A stretch of DNA of 64,000 nucleotides from Enterobacter sp. CC120223-11 (GCF_900215375.1 NZ_OBEF01000002.1:310001-374000); one strand, 5' to 3'; shown: positions 47,898 to 58,306, counted from the first letter of the stretch. The notes: generated by a model from the letters alone, not told the origin. Program-made: numbers and translations.

Positions 47898-49292
47898 TCA
47901 ATTCGCTGAAACAGGGCGCCCGTCCGGCTGCACTTTCACCTCATCCTCAGGCGTGGCATGACGTCTCTCCGCCAGTAGGCGGCAAATCTCCGCGTGCTTC
48001 TCTTCGGTAAAGGTAAAGCGCGACATAAAGCCCAGGCGGATCAGCGAGCCAATTGCGGGCAGCAGGCAGATGCCGAAGAACAGCCCGTTCAGCACCGCGT
48101 CGCTCTGGCTTTGCGCCTGCGGCACGTAGCCAATCATCGTCAGAAACACGCCAATTAATCCGCCGCCGACGGCCACCGACATCTTGCCGGTGAAGGTCTG
48201 CCCGGAAAAGGTAATTGCCGCACAGCGTTTATGAGTGTGGTACTCGGCGTATTCGATGGTGTCGGCAATCATCGACGAGGTGAGAATGTTGGTCATCATC
48301 ACGAAGATGGTGCTCAGACCAAGCAGCAGGAACAGTACCGCCGTGTGGTGGTAGCCCGCAAACCACATCACCACGCGCACCGCGATATCCAGCCCGCAGA
48401 GGATCATAAACAGCTTCCGCTTGGGCATTTTGCGCGTCAGCATCGGTGCCACCAGGCACACCACGGCTGCCACAATCCCCATCAGGCCAATCACCATCTG
48501 CAGGCTGGCGTCGCCCATGTTGTAGATAAAGAAATAGATATAAATGCCGTTGGCGACGTTATGAAACACGCAGAAGAAGAACGACAGCAGGATAATAAAC
48601 AGCGGCTTGTTCTGCTTCAGGTTGCGGAAGGTGTCGCGCATGGTGACCTTTTCAGGGCTTGGCGGCACGCGCTCCTTAATCTGTAAAAAGCCGTTCAGCA
48701 TCAGCGGCAGGCCAACCAGCATCATCACCAGGGCCGCCATAAAGTAGCCCTTGTCGTTGCTGTACTGCGAGAAGAATGCCGCCAGCTTCGGGAAGAAGAT
48801 ATTGGCGCAGGCAATGCCCGCGTTCACGCCGAGCATGGCGGCGGTGACCGCGCGGGTGCGCTGGCCTGAGTCGTTGGTCATAACCGAGGACATCGACCAG
48901 AACGGAATATCCGAAATGGCGTACAGCGTGCCCCACAGAATGTAGGTCACTCCGGCGTAAAGAATTTTTGTGGTGGTGTCGGCCTCGATTTTATAGAACG
49001 ACAGCAGCGTGACGCCGGTAATCAGCAGCGGCGCAATCAGCATAAAGTGGCGGAACTTGCCGAAGCGGCTGTTGATGGTGTCCATGATGCTGGCAAACAG
49101 CGGATCGTGAATCGCATCCCAGGCGCGGGCAATCAGGAAGATGGTACTGGCGGCGAGGGCGGAGATGCCCAGCACGTCGGTATAAAAATAGTTAATGAAT
49201 GAACCCACTAAACCAAAGCTAAAACACTGACCTAAACCATAGCCAAAATAGGACCACAACTCGCGAGACGGTATTTTCATTGTATTTGCCAT
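47898..49292 (-). CDS. GPH-family sugar symporter (MFS)
   Basis: 464 residues, twelve predicted helices. The start MANTMKIPSRELWSYFGYGLGQ and the motif RAWDAIHDPLFASIMDTINSRFGKFRH are hallmarks of the glycoside-pentoside-hexuronide:cation symporters (YicJ, UidB, MelB). ATG at 49292 has AAGGT upstream; the frame is open to 49337. It follows the glycosidase gene by 54 bases and should import its oligosaccharide substrate with H+ or Na+. Confidence 0.88.
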   Translation of the reverse strand: MANTMKIPSRELWSYFGYGLGQCFSFGLVGSFINYFYTDVLGISALAASTIFLIARAWDAIHDPLFASIMDTINSRFGKFRHFMLIAPLLITGVTLLSFYKIEADTTTKILYAGVTYILWGTLYAISDIPFWSMSSVMTNDSGQRTRAVTAAMLGVNAGIACANIFFPKLAAFFSQYSNDKGYFMAALVMMLVGLPLMLNGFLQIKERVPPSPEKVTMRDTFRNLKQNKPLFIILLSFFFCVFHNVANGIYIYFFIYNMGDASLQMVIGLMGIVAAVVCLVAPMLTRKMPKRKLFMILCGLDIAVRVVMWFAGYHHTAVLFLLLGLSTIFVMMTNILTSSMIADTIEYAEYHTHKRCAAITFSGQTFTGKMSVAVGGGLIGVFLTMIGYVPQAQSQSDAVLNGLFFGICLLPAIGSLIRLGFMSRFTFTEEKHAEICRLLAERRHATPEDEVKVQPDGRPVSAN

Positions 49293-49346
49293 AGTGCGTA
49301 CCTTAAGGCCCGGCAGCAAACCGCCGGGCATTGTCATGAGTTATTT

Positions 49347-50438
49347 TTATGAACGGGCAGGGTGCAGGCCGATTTTGCTCAGCTTGCGCACCAGGCGCAT
49401 TTCCGCCTGCGAGAACGGAATGCCGTTTTCTTCAAACACGTCGTGGAACCACAGGCGGCAGTAGTCCGGGGAGTGGGTCATCACTACCGGCCACGGTAGC
49501 CAAGTCTGGGTTTTGCCGCGCACTAAGCCCCACTGATACGGCGCCACGTTGGTGGCATGCATCAGCGGTAGCTGTTCTTCGATAGTGCTGCCAACGTGAC
49601 GCGCCAGCCATTCAGTGCAGAACATCGGGCGGCCAAGCTGCTCCAGTTGATGGATGATGGCGACCATCCGCGCGGTGTTGGTGTAGGCGTGGAAGCTCAC
49701 CACGTCCGAAAGCTCAAGCGCGGTTTGATCCAGCGGATGCTGATAGAACGTCTCACCTTCTTCTTCCTGCGGCAGACGCCAGGCGCAGACGGTCAGCGGC
49801 TGCTCAGGATCTTCTTCACGCACCCATTCGAAGGCTTTGCGCATCAGATCGTGGGCGAACGTCTCCAGCTTCTCGTCGTATTGCACTTCGACGGTGCCGG
49901 TGGCGAAAATGCCGCGGTTGCCCGGCTCGTTGTAGAGATCCCACAGCAGCACGCGTTTGTCGCTGCGAAACTCGCGCACGATGTCTCGCACGTAGCGCTC
50001 AATCTGCGGCCATTCATCGCGGTCGCATACTTTGGCGCGCCCCGGGCTCGCCGCCGCCTGGCTGTTGTGTTTGCCCGGCACCGGCGCTTTTTGCGGGCCG
50101 AGGTAAGGTTCGTCGCCGGAGAAACCGCAGTCATCCATCAGCGTCAGCATGGTGCGGAAGCCGTGGCCGTCGGCAATGCGCAGGAATTGATGGATGCGTT
50201 CGACGAGGCCATCTCTGTCATGTTCCCAGACGATAAACGGCAGGTTGATGCGCAGGCTGTTGTAGCCCGCGTCCGCCGCCCAGCCCAGCTCGCGTTCGAT
50301 GGTCGGCGCGTCGAAGGTGTCTTTCTGCCAGATATCGGTCCAGTTCACCGCCGTTGAAGGCAGATAGTTAAAGCCGCACAGCCAGCCCTGCTGCTGATAC
50401 CACGCGTTTGCCTGCTGCTGCGTCCACTGCTGTTTCAT
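49347..50438 (-). CDS. Glycoside hydrolase, GH-A clan (GH5-like)
   Basis: 363 residues, cytoplasmic (no signal peptide). TIM-barrel features: the acid/base Glu in LLWDLYNEPGN and a nucleophile Glu in MFCTEWLARHVGS. Related proteins are annotated as cellulase-like or 1,4-beta-xylanase, but specificity is not established. The ATG at 50438 has GAGGTG upstream; a GTG at 50444 is in frame. First gene of an operon with the GPH symporter, divergent from a LacI regulator, so it likely degrades an imported beta-linked oligosaccharide. Confidence 0.8.
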   Translation of the reverse strand: MKQQWTQQQANAWYQQQGWLCGFNYLPSTAVNWTDIWQKDTFDAPTIERELGWAADAGYNSLRINLPFIVWEHDRDGLVERIHQFLRIADGHGFRTMLTLMDDCGFSGDEPYLGPQKAPVPGKHNSQAAASPGRAKVCDRDEWPQIERYVRDIVREFRSDKRVLLWDLYNEPGNRGIFATGTVEVQYDEKLETFAHDLMRKAFEWVREEDPEQPLTVCAWRLPQEEEGETFYQHPLDQTALELSDVVSFHAYTNTARMVAIIHQLEQLGRPMFCTEWLARHVGSTIEEQLPLMHATNVAPYQWGLVRGKTQTWLPWPVVMTHSPDYCRLWFHDVFEENGIPFSQAEMRLVRKLSKIGLHPARS

Positions 50439-50466
50439 GCTCACCTCAATAGCTGATAATGTTTAG

Positions 50467-50480
50467 CTAATAATTATTAG
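50467..50480. promoter_or_regulatory. Palindromic operator candidate in the glycosidase/LacI divergon
   Basis: A perfect 14-bp palindrome CTAATAATTATTAG, 29 bases upstream of the glycosidase start. Possible site for the divergent LacI regulator, though it lacks the usual central CG. Confidence 0.45.
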
Positions 50481-50639
50481 TTGTGGCATAAATGAGCAAT
50501 TGCGAGAGGGCAGAAAAGCGAGAAGCGTCACAAAGTTCAGCCACACAGCACAAAGAAACGTGACCGGAGGCGCAGAGCGCTGCCGAAAAGCGATGCGGGC
50601 AGGTATGATGTTGATTCTGTTAGCCGTGGGGCAGGGATT

Positions 50640-51653
50640 ATGAAACGGAAAAATAAGGTCACGATGAATGACATTGCGCGCGCCGCCGGGGTGTCACAGG
50701 CCACGGTGTCGCTGGTGCTCAACCAGTCGCGCAACATCAAACTCAGCGACGAGACGCGCCAGCGGGTGATCGCGGTGGCGGGCGAACTCGGCTACGACCG
50801 TCTGCCCGCTATTCACTCCCCGCGCAATCAGGAAGAGATAGCGCTGCTGATAAGCTCCCTGCAAAGCTTCGACCCTTTTGTGGACGCCATCACCCAGGCC
50901 CGCGAGGCCGCCTGGCGTAACGAGGTGCTGCTGACCGTTTACGACTACGGCGACGACAGCGAGCTGGCGCTGAACATCATTCGCCAGCTGGAAAAACGCA
51001 ACTGCGTGGGCATCATTCTTGCCTCGCCGGTGACCTGCGTGGCGGACATGAGCGCGTTTCAGGACTGCACCACGCTGCCGCTGGTGCTGCTCAACCAGCG
51101 CGATCCTGACTCGCCGTTGTTGCCGTCGTTCGTGCCGGACGACTACGCCAATGCCTTCCAGATGACGCGGCACCTGCTCAGCCAGGGCGTAACCCGCATC
51201 GCGCACATTACGGGCGAAAGCTGGATGGAGGCGACCCGTCAGCGCCTGGCGGGCTACCAGGCGGCGCTGATTCAGGCGGGCATTGAGCCGAAAGCCGAAT
51301 GGGTGCAGCAGACCAACTGGCAGTTCAACGAATCCTATCAGGCGACGGTGACGCTGCTGGCGCTGGACGAGCGTCCGGAGGCCATTTTCTGCGCCAGCGA
51401 CTGGCTGGCCATCGGCTGCTATCAGGCCTTATCGACGCACGGCGTGAGTATTCCGCAGCAGATGCGGGTGGCGGGCTATGACGATCAGAAAATCTCCGAG
51501 CAGATGACGCCGCCGCTGACCAGTATTCAGCTGCCTTATGGCGAGCTGGGCCGCCTGGCGGTGGAATATCTCTGCAACGCTGAAGATGCGGCCACGCATT
51601 TAACCCTGGCGGGCAGGCTGAAGGTGCGACTCTCCAGTGGCGCAAATTTATAA
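50640..51653 (+). CDS. LacI-family regulator of the glycosidase/symporter operon
   Basis: 337 residues. N-terminal helix-turn-helix VTMNDIARAAGVSQATVSLV, then an effector domain with FVPDDYANAFQMTRHLL and ASDWLAIGCYQAL typical of GalR/LacI proteins. It is divergent from the glycosidase operon, which it probably represses in the absence of the sugar. Confidence 0.87.
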   Translation: MKRKNKVTMNDIARAAGVSQATVSLVLNQSRNIKLSDETRQRVIAVAGELGYDRLPAIHSPRNQEEIALLISSLQSFDPFVDAITQAREAAWRNEVLLTVYDYGDDSELALNIIRQLEKRNCVGIILASPVTCVADMSAFQDCTTLPLVLLNQRDPDSPLLPSFVPDDYANAFQMTRHLLSQGVTRIAHITGESWMEATRQRLAGYQAALIQAGIEPKAEWVQQTNWQFNESYQATVTLLALDERPEAIFCASDWLAIGCYQALSTHGVSIPQQMRVAGYDDQKISEQMTPPLTSIQLPYGELGRLAVEYLCNAEDAATHLTLAGRLKVRLSSGANL

Positions 51654-51840
51654 TTAAACCTCAAATAGCACCGCCTGCTTAGCTGATTATAAGCAGGCTA
51701 AGTATATTCACCCCATCAATACTTCCGCTGATACCTGATTCTTTCTCTTCGACGCCGCCTGTTCGTCACGCAGGGCGTCTGCACTTCTTTTGCTTTTTTC
51801 CGACGTGGGTATCGCACCAAAAACTAAAAGAGACCTGCAT

Positions 51841-52857
51841 ATGACCATCAAAAAACTGCGTTTTGCTTTGTTAGTTGCGATTCCTGCCCTGGGGCTCGCC
51901 GCAGGCGGCTGGATGTATTTCACCGGCGGCCGCTATGTTGAAACGGATAATGCCTACGTGAAAGCGGATAAAACCGCGATTGGCGCCGAGGTGTCTGGCC
52001 GCGTATTACATGTGGCGGTGAAAGAGAATCAGCACGTCAATAAAGGTGACTTATTATTTAGCGTCGATCCCGAGCCTTATCAGTTGGCCGTCGCGCAGGC
52101 GAAATCGGAGCTGAATAATACCGTTATCGATCTCAATACCATCAAGTCGCAATATCAGAGCAAGCTTGCCAACATTGCTGTTTCTAAAAGCCAGCTGGCT
52201 TACGCTCAGCGTGAGGAAGGGCGTCTGCATCGCCTGAGCGGCCCAGGCTACGTGTCGGCATCTGAACTGGACGGCGCGCATGAGAAGTCACTGCTGATGG
52301 CGCTGGAAGTGAATATGCTGCAAAAACAGCTCCAGGAAGTGACGGACAGTTTTGGCGGCGATATTACTCTGCCCGTGGAGCAGCATCCGCGTTATAAAAA
52401 AGCGCTGGCGGAGCTGAATACGGCGAAGAGTCGTCTGTCCCACGTCAATGAATATGCGCCATCCTCCGGCACGATCGCTAAAGTTATTCAAACCGGGGAA
52501 TATGTGCAGGGCGGCACCACGACAATGCTGCTGGTCTCCGACAGCCATTTATATATTGAGGCCAACTTTACCGAAAAAGATCTCACCCATATTCGCAATG
52601 ATGAACCGGCAGAAATTAATGTGGATTATGCGCCTGGCGTGACCTGGCATGGCAAAGTCAGCAGCATCAGCCCGGCTACCGGTGCGGAGTACTCGGTGAT
52701 CCCTGCCGAAAACGCCACCGGCAACTGGGTGAAAGTGACCCAGCGCGTACCAGTGCGTATTCGCCTGCAAACCGATGCCAGCCAGCCGCAGCTGCGTGCC
52801 GGGCTGAGCGCGACCATCAGGATTGATACCCAGGCTAATGCCAACCGCGCATCCTGA
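51841..52857 (+). CDS. EmrA/HlyD-family membrane fusion protein
   Basis: 338 residues from the ATG at 51841. One N-terminal helix (about 6-26), a lipoyl-type hairpin (YVETDNAYVKADKTAIGAEVSGRV), a coiled coil of moderate length, and a beta-barrel domain ending in the IRIDT segment. It connects the inner-membrane pump to an outer-membrane channel such as TolC. It is 10 bases upstream of the MFS pump gene. Confidence 0.88.
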   Translation: MTIKKLRFALLVAIPALGLAAGGWMYFTGGRYVETDNAYVKADKTAIGAEVSGRVLHVAVKENQHVNKGDLLFSVDPEPYQLAVAQAKSELNNTVIDLNTIKSQYQSKLANIAVSKSQLAYAQREEGRLHRLSGPGYVSASELDGAHEKSLLMALEVNMLQKQLQEVTDSFGGDITLPVEQHPRYKKALAELNTAKSRLSHVNEYAPSSGTIAKVIQTGEYVQGGTTTMLLVSDSHLYIEANFTEKDLTHIRNDEPAEINVDYAPGVTWHGKVSSISPATGAEYSVIPAENATGNWVKVTQRVPVRIRLQTDASQPQLRAGLSATIRIDTQANANRAS

Positions 52858-52867
52858 GGAGGCACAG

Positions 52868-54394
52868 ATGTCTGATGTTATTGCCGCGCCTCAGCCGCAA
52901 CGTACCGCCGTTGACAGGCGCTTGCTGATCACCTTCTCGGTGATGCTGGCAACCATTATGCAGGCGCTGGATACCACCATCGCCAACGTGGCGCTGCCGC
53001 ACATGCAGGGCGCGATGGGGGCGACCCAGGATCAGACCTCATGGGTGCTGACCTCCTACATCGTCGCCGCCGCCATAGCGATGCCGCTGACCGGTTTCGT
53101 CGCGGCCCGCATCGGTCGTAAGCGGCTGTTCACCTGGTCGGTGATCGGCTTTACAGTTGCGTCGATGCTTTGCGGCGCAGCGCAGTCGCTCAACCAAATC
53201 GTCATTTTCCGCCTGCTGCAGGGTATTTTTGGCGCAAGCCTGGTGCCGCTTTCACAGTCGGTGATGCTCGACGCATGGCCGAAAGAGAAGCACGGCTCGG
53301 CGATGGCGATGTGGGGCATGGGCGTGATGGTCGGGCCGATCCTCGGCCCCGCGCTCGGCGGCTGGCTCACCGAGTATTACAGCTGGCGCTGGGTGTTCTA
53401 CATCAACATCCCGTTTGGCGTGCTGGCATGGCTTGGTATTTCTGCGTTCGTCAGCGAAACCGCGCTGGATGCGAAACGTAAATTTGACCTGCCTGGTTTC
53501 TTCTTTCTGAGCGTGGCGATCGGCAGCCTGCAGCTGTTTCTCGATCGCGGTCAGTCTAAAGAGTGGTTTGCCAGCGGCGAAATTATCATCGAAGCGGTGC
53601 TGGCAGCGGTTGCCTTCTATCTGTTTATCGCCCACATATTTACCATCAAAAAACCCTTTATCGAGCCCGGCATCTTCCGCGACAAGAACTTCGTCGTCGG
53701 GCTGCTGTTCAGCTTTATGATGGGCACCATTCTGCTGGCGACGATGGCGCTGATGCCGCCGCTGCTGCAGAACTTTATGCACTACCCGGTCATCGACGTC
53801 GGCCTGCTGATGACCCCGCGAGGTTTCGGCACCATGTTCAGTATGATGGTCGTCGGGCGCATCGCCGGGAAGGTCGATCTGCGCTATGTCATCGCGCTGG
53901 GCGTGGTCGTGATGGCGGTGTCGCTGTGGCAGATGACGCAGTTCAGCATGTGGATGAGCCCTTGGGAAATTATCAGCTCGGGCGTGGTGCAGGGCATCGG
54001 TATGGGGCTGACGTTTGTGCCGCTCTCGACGCTTACCTTTTCCACGCTCGCACCCTCTTATCGTACCGAAGGCACGTCGCTCTATTCGCTGATCCGCAAC
54101 ATCGGCAGCAGCATTGGCATTTCCGTGGTGACGACGTACCTGGCCCGGAAAAGCCAAAGCAACCACAGCGTCTTTTCCGGGTTTATCACCCCCTTCAATA
54201 AGGCGTTACAGGGTGAATATAATTTGCATCACATCTCCGGGCTGATGGCCATTAACGATGAGGTCACCCGCCAGGCAACGGTGCTGGCCTACTATCAGGA
54301 TTTCCGCCTGATGATGTTCCTCTGCTTCCTGTTGCTGCCGCTGGTGCTGCTGTTTTCAAAACCGGACAAGGTCGGGGAGACGATTCTGGAATAA
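52868..54394 (+). CDS. EmrB/QacA-type (DHA2) MFS drug exporter
   Basis: 508 residues with about fourteen helices. DHA2 motifs: LDTTIANVALPHMQGAMG, the motif C-like GPILGPALGGWL and the YSWRWVFYINIPFG segment. ATG at 52868 follows a GGAGGCACAG ribosome site. With the upstream fusion protein it forms an EmrAB-like tripartite pump; the drug spectrum is unknown. It is not next to an emrR-type regulator. Confidence 0.9.
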   Translation: MSDVIAAPQPQRTAVDRRLLITFSVMLATIMQALDTTIANVALPHMQGAMGATQDQTSWVLTSYIVAAAIAMPLTGFVAARIGRKRLFTWSVIGFTVASMLCGAAQSLNQIVIFRLLQGIFGASLVPLSQSVMLDAWPKEKHGSAMAMWGMGVMVGPILGPALGGWLTEYYSWRWVFYINIPFGVLAWLGISAFVSETALDAKRKFDLPGFFFLSVAIGSLQLFLDRGQSKEWFASGEIIIEAVLAAVAFYLFIAHIFTIKKPFIEPGIFRDKNFVVGLLFSFMMGTILLATMALMPPLLQNFMHYPVIDVGLLMTPRGFGTMFSMMVVGRIAGKVDLRYVIALGVVVMAVSLWQMTQFSMWMSPWEIISSGVVQGIGMGLTFVPLSTLTFSTLAPSYRTEGTSLYSLIRNIGSSIGISVVTTYLARKSQSNHSVFSGFITPFNKALQGEYNLHHISGLMAINDEVTRQATVLAYYQDFRLMMFLCFLLLPLVLLFSKPDKVGETILE

Positions 54395-54405
54395 AAATCA
54401 GGCAT

Positions 54406-54444
54406 AAAAAAAGCCGGACAAGCAGCGAGCTGTCCGGCTTTTTA
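54406..54444. terminator. Bidirectional terminator between the MFS gene and fumA
   Basis: An 11-bp stem AAAGCCGGACA/TGTCCGGCTTT with flanking A and T runs serves both converging genes. Confidence 0.88.
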
Positions 54445-54455
54445 CGTTTAAAGCA

Positions 54456-56105
54456 TTAACGCTGAGAACAGCCTGAACACTGCTTGTTCTGGATCTGCTG
54501 GAAGAAATCGTTGCCTTTGTCATCCACAAGGATAAACGCCGGGAAGTTTTCGACTTCAATTTTCCAGATGGCTTCCATACCCAGTTCTGGATACGCCACG
54601 CACTCCAGGCTCTTGATGCTCTGCTGCGCGAGTACGGCCGCCGGGCCGCCGATGCTGCCGAGGTAGAAGCCGCCGTGCTGGTTGCAGGCGTCAGTTACCT
54701 GCTGGCTGCGGTTGCCTTTGGCAAGCATCACCATGCTGGCACCGTGGGACTGCAACAGATCCACATAAGAATCCATGCGACCTGCGGTGGTTGGGCCGAG
54801 GGAGCCTGACGCATAGCCTTCCGGGGTTTTCGCCGGGCCTGCGTAGTAGATTGGGTGATCTTTCACGTACTGCGGCAGCGCTTCGCCGTTATCCAACAGC
54901 TCTTTCAGCTTCGCATGGGCCATGTCGCGCGCCACGATGATGGTGCCATTCAGCGACAGACGGGTGGAAACTGGATGGGCGGAAAGCTGCTTGCGGATCT
55001 CGCTCATCGGCTGGTTCAGATCAATCTTCACCACTTCGCCTTCGCCCTGCTGGCGCAGTTCTTGCGGAATATACTGCCCCGGATTGGCTTCCAGTTTTTC
55101 AATCCAGATGCCGTCGCGGTTGATTTTCGCTTTGATATTGCGGTCTGCCGAGCAGGAAACGCCCATGCCGATCGGGCAGGACGCACCGTGGCGTGGCAGG
55201 CGAATAACGCGGATATCATGAGCGAAGTATTTACCACCGAACTGTGCGCCGAGGCCGAGGTTCTGCGCTTCCTGCATCAGCTCTTTCTCAAGCTGCACGT
55301 CTCGGAACGCCTGGCCGTGCTCGTTCCCTTCGGTTGGCAGGCCGTCGTAATAGCGGGTTGATGCCAGCTTCACGGTTTTCAGCGTCGATTCTGCGGAGGT
55401 GCCGCCAATCACGAAGGCGATGTGGTACGGCGGACAGGCCGCGGTGCCGAGCGTGCGCATCTTCTCAACCAGCCAGTTTTTCAGTTTGGCAGGCGTGATC
55501 AGCGCTTTGGTTTCCTGATACAGATAGGTTTTGTTGGCGGAGCCGCCGCCTTTCGCCATACACAGGAACTTGTATTCATTGCCGTCGACGCTGTAGAGAT
55601 CGATCTGCGCAGGCAGGTTGGTGCCGGTGTTCACTTCTTTATACATATCCAGCGGGGCGTTCTGGGAGTAGCGCAGGTTGTCTTCGGTGTAGGTGTTGTA
55701 CACGCCACGCGCCAGCGCGGCCTCGTCACCGCCGCCGGTCCAGACGTTCTGGCCTTTTTTACCCATGATGATTGCGGTGCCGGTGTCCTGACAGGTTGGC
55801 AGCACGCCTTTGGCGGCAATCTCCGAGTTGCGCAGGAACTGCAATGCGACGTATTTGTCGTTGTCGCTGGCTTCCGGGTCAGTCAGGATTGCCGCGACCT
55901 GCTTCTGATGAGAAATGCGCAGCATAAAGGAGGCATCGTGAAATGCCTGCTGCGTCAGCAGGGTCAGAGCTTCCGGCTCAACTTTCAGCACTTCCTGACC
56001 ATCAAATTCAGCTACGGAAACGTGCTCGCGGGTCAGCAGATAGTATTCGGTTTCATCTTTCGAAAGCGGGAAAGGATTCTGATAAACAAAAGGTTTATTC
56101 GACAT
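54456..56105 (-). CDS. Class I fumarate hydratase (FumA/FumB)
   Basis: 549 residues, close to E. coli FumA and FumB (548). The [4Fe-4S] Cys ligands are C105 (LPTCQDTG) and the Cys in [11 protein letters not shown] and GASCPIGMG. It interconverts malate and fumarate and is oxygen sensitive. Start taken at the ATG at 56105 (MSNKPFVYQ). It lies 51 bases downstream of the DASS transporter gene, so here it probably serves anaerobic fumarate production; the FumA or FumB orthology cannot be fixed by sequence. Confidence 0.93.
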   Translation of the reverse strand: MSNKPFVYQNPFPLSKDETEYYLLTREHVSVAEFDGQEVLKVEPEALTLLTQQAFHDASFMLRISHQKQVAAILTDPEASDNDKYVALQFLRNSEIAAKGVLPTCQDTGTAIIMGKKGQNVWTGGGDEAALARGVYNTYTEDNLRYSQNAPLDMYKEVNTGTNLPAQIDLYSVDGNEYKFLCMAKGGGSANKTYLYQETKALITPAKLKNWLVEKMRTLGTAACPPYHIAFVIGGTSAESTLKTVKLASTRYYDGLPTEGNEHGQAFRDVQLEKELMQEAQNLGLGAQFGGKYFAHDIRVIRLPRHGASCPIGMGVSCSADRNIKAKINRDGIWIEKLEANPGQYIPQELRQQGEGEVVKIDLNQPMSEIRKQLSAHPVSTRLSLNGTIIVARDMAHAKLKELLDNGEALPQYVKDHPIYYAGPAKTPEGYASGSLGPTTAGRMDSYVDLLQSHGASMVMLAKGNRSQQVTDACNQHGGFYLGSIGGPAAVLAQQSIKSLECVAYPELGMEAIWKIEVENFPAFILVDDKGNDFFQQIQNKQCSGCSQR

Positions 56106-56156
56106 ACTCAACTCCATAAAGTTAAAAACCGCCGGGGAGTGCCCGACGGTTTTGAA

Positions 56157-57668
56157 TCAGAACATCATCGACATCCACGGATAGCCAATCAGCAGCAGGG
56201 CGGCGAGGAAGATAGCCCCGAAGATGGTGCCGAGGCGCCAGTAGTCTTTGGTCGGCAGATAGCCGCTGCCGTAATAGATTGGGCTCGGGCCGGTGCCGTA
56301 CGGAGTGATGATCCCCATCACGCCGAGTGAGGTCACCATCAGCAGACAGAACACTTCCATATTCATGCCCGGAATGGTGGAGGCGATGGTCAGCATCGCA
56401 GGCAGCAGCGCGGTAGTGTGCGCAGTGGTGCTGGCAAACAGGTAGTGCAGCAGGTAGAACGCCAGCAGCAGCACGATGGTTGCGGTGCCCGGAGAGATGC
56501 CGCCCATCAGCGCGCCGCCTTCTTTACCCAGCCACGCGATGAAGCCAGTGGAAGAGAGGCCGTCGGCCAGGGCGACGAGCGTTGCGAACCACACGAAGGT
56601 ATTCCACGCCGCTTTGTTGCTGGTGATGTCGTTCCAGTTCAGCACGCCGGTCCACAGCATCAGCACGATAACCAGCAGGGCGGCCATGGCAGGCTCAATA
56701 AAGTCGGCGGCGAAGATCCACATCATCAGCGCACAGCAGACGAACACCAGCAGCAGGATTTCGTTGCGCGACAGCTTGCCGAGTTTTTCCAGTTCACGAG
56801 CGGCCCACAGCGGCACTTCGTTGTTCACTTTCACTTCTGGCGGGTAGAACCAGTAGGCCAGCAGCGGCATCACCAGAATCAGGATCACGCCGAGCGGCAG
56901 GAACGCCAGGAACCACATGCCCCAGGAGATGTTCAGACCAACGATGCTTTTCACCAGCGCCAGCGCCAGCAGGTTAGGTGCCAGGGCAGAGAGGAACATC
57001 GAACTGGTGATACAGGCCGCGGTGATCGCCACCCACATCAGGTAAGAACCGATTTTACGCGCGCTCGGATCGTTAGGTTTTGAGCCGTACAGCGGCGGCA
57101 GGTTAGCGATGATTGGGTAGATGGTCCCGCCGCTGCGCGCGGTGTTCGATGGAGTGAACGGGGCCAGCAGCAGGTCAGCGAAGGTGATGGCATAACCGAG
57201 CGTCAGGCTGCGGCGGCCGAGGTATTTCACCAGGATCAGCGCCAGACGGCGACCAAACTGGGTTTTGTCGTAGCCTGCAGCGAACATGAAGGCACCGAAA
57301 ATCAGCCACACGGTGGAGTTGCCGAAGCCGCTCACTGCCCATTTAAAGGAGGCGGTTGCCAGTTTGAATTTTGGCTCCAGCATTTGCTCCGGGCTGAACA
57401 GCAGCCACTGGCTGCACAGGGCGATGACCACCACGCCGGTCAGACCGATGACGGCACCTGGCAGCGGTTCGAAGATAAGGCCGACGATCACGCCGACGAA
57501 GATAGCGAAGTAGTGCCATGCGTACGGTGGCAGGCCTTCCGGCACCGGTATAAACAGCAGCAGCACCGCGACGATAATCGGCAGCGCCATCATCACCAGG
57601 CGGTTTTTATTACCGGCTTTTGCACTTGCCGGAGCGGCAGGTGCGGGGGTTGCAGTTTTGTCTTTCAT
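56157..57668 (-). CDS. DASS-family anion transporter (CitT/TtdT-like)
   Basis: 503 residues from the ATG at 57668 (MKDKTATP), about twelve helices. The signature PFTPSNTARSGGTIYP is the SNT motif of the divalent anion:sodium symporter family, and a second copy-like LFASTTAHTTALLP occurs later. E. coli members CitT and TtdT exchange citrate or tartrate for succinate. Next to fumarase, fumarate reductase and DcuSR, exchange of a C4-dicarboxylate or citrate for succinate is the likely role. Confidence 0.9.
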   Translation of the reverse strand: MKDKTATPAPAAPASAKAGNKNRLVMMALPIIVAVLLLFIPVPEGLPPYAWHYFAIFVGVIVGLIFEPLPGAVIGLTGVVVIALCSQWLLFSPEQMLEPKFKLATASFKWAVSGFGNSTVWLIFGAFMFAAGYDKTQFGRRLALILVKYLGRRSLTLGYAITFADLLLAPFTPSNTARSGGTIYPIIANLPPLYGSKPNDPSARKIGSYLMWVAITAACITSSMFLSALAPNLLALALVKSIVGLNISWGMWFLAFLPLGVILILVMPLLAYWFYPPEVKVNNEVPLWAARELEKLGKLSRNEILLLVFVCCALMMWIFAADFIEPAMAALLVIVLMLWTGVLNWNDITSNKAAWNTFVWFATLVALADGLSSTGFIAWLGKEGGALMGGISPGTATIVLLLAFYLLHYLFASTTAHTTALLPAMLTIASTIPGMNMEVFCLLMVTSLGVMGIITPYGTGPSPIYYGSGYLPTKDYWRLGTIFGAIFLAALLLIGYPWMSMMF

Positions 57669-58306
57669 AGTGAGACTCGACAAGTAGTTAAGAATTCGGT
57701 TTGCCGTTCTGAATGACGCGATCGCTTTTTTTAGTTTCTAAAGTTTCTTTAATTATATATGGCGATCTTGATGCTATTCAGATATAGCGATTTAACGCAT
57801 CTTGATGAGCGCTAAATTAAATAAGTTGGTTATTTATATATTGCGCTTTCAGTAGCTGTTGCAATTGATCGAGATCAAGAAATGGCAGTAAGTAATGTTA
57901 TTTTTAAAAAATAAAATACCCCTGATATGGTAGGGGGTTATTTTCTTAAAGTGGCATTGAATGTTAAATTTTGAATGGTGAATATCCTGGCTTTGGACGT
58001 TCGATTTTTGTGTAAGTTATTGTTTTGTTGTTGTTATTGCTATCAATACCATCGATTGTCATGGTTAACAAAGGTAAATGGGGTGTTATCATTTTTGCGC
58101 TTTGTGTGAACGTAATATTTTAAAATGCTAATACCCTGGTGGTACGCGTGTTATATCAGGTATTAAATAGTTTTATAACTAACGTAATAACTTTCGTAAT
58201 TAAAGAAAGCGTATATTAATAACCATGAAATCGGACCACTCAATAAAACAAAAAAGTGTCCGTCACCGAATTCTTAAATTTCAATTTTAAATTCCGGAGT
58301 TCCATT
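57669..58306. other. Divergent regulatory region of the fumarate module, 638 bases
   Basis: AT-rich with no ORF supported. It holds the FNR site (57865-57878) and two ATCTTGATG direct repeats at 57765-57773 and 57799-57807, on the transporter side, that could bind an activator such as DcuR. Confidence 0.55.
57865..57878. promoter_or_regulatory. FNR binding site
   Basis: TTGATCGAGATCAA is a perfect match to the FNR consensus TTGAT-N4-ATCAA. It lies between the transporter/fumarase operon and the fumarate reductase gene, indicating anaerobic control of one or both. Confidence 0.85.

Noticed and set aside
49596-50357. 253-codon plus-strand ORF
   Set aside because: It lies antisense to the glycosidase gene and has no recognisable domain or ribosome site.
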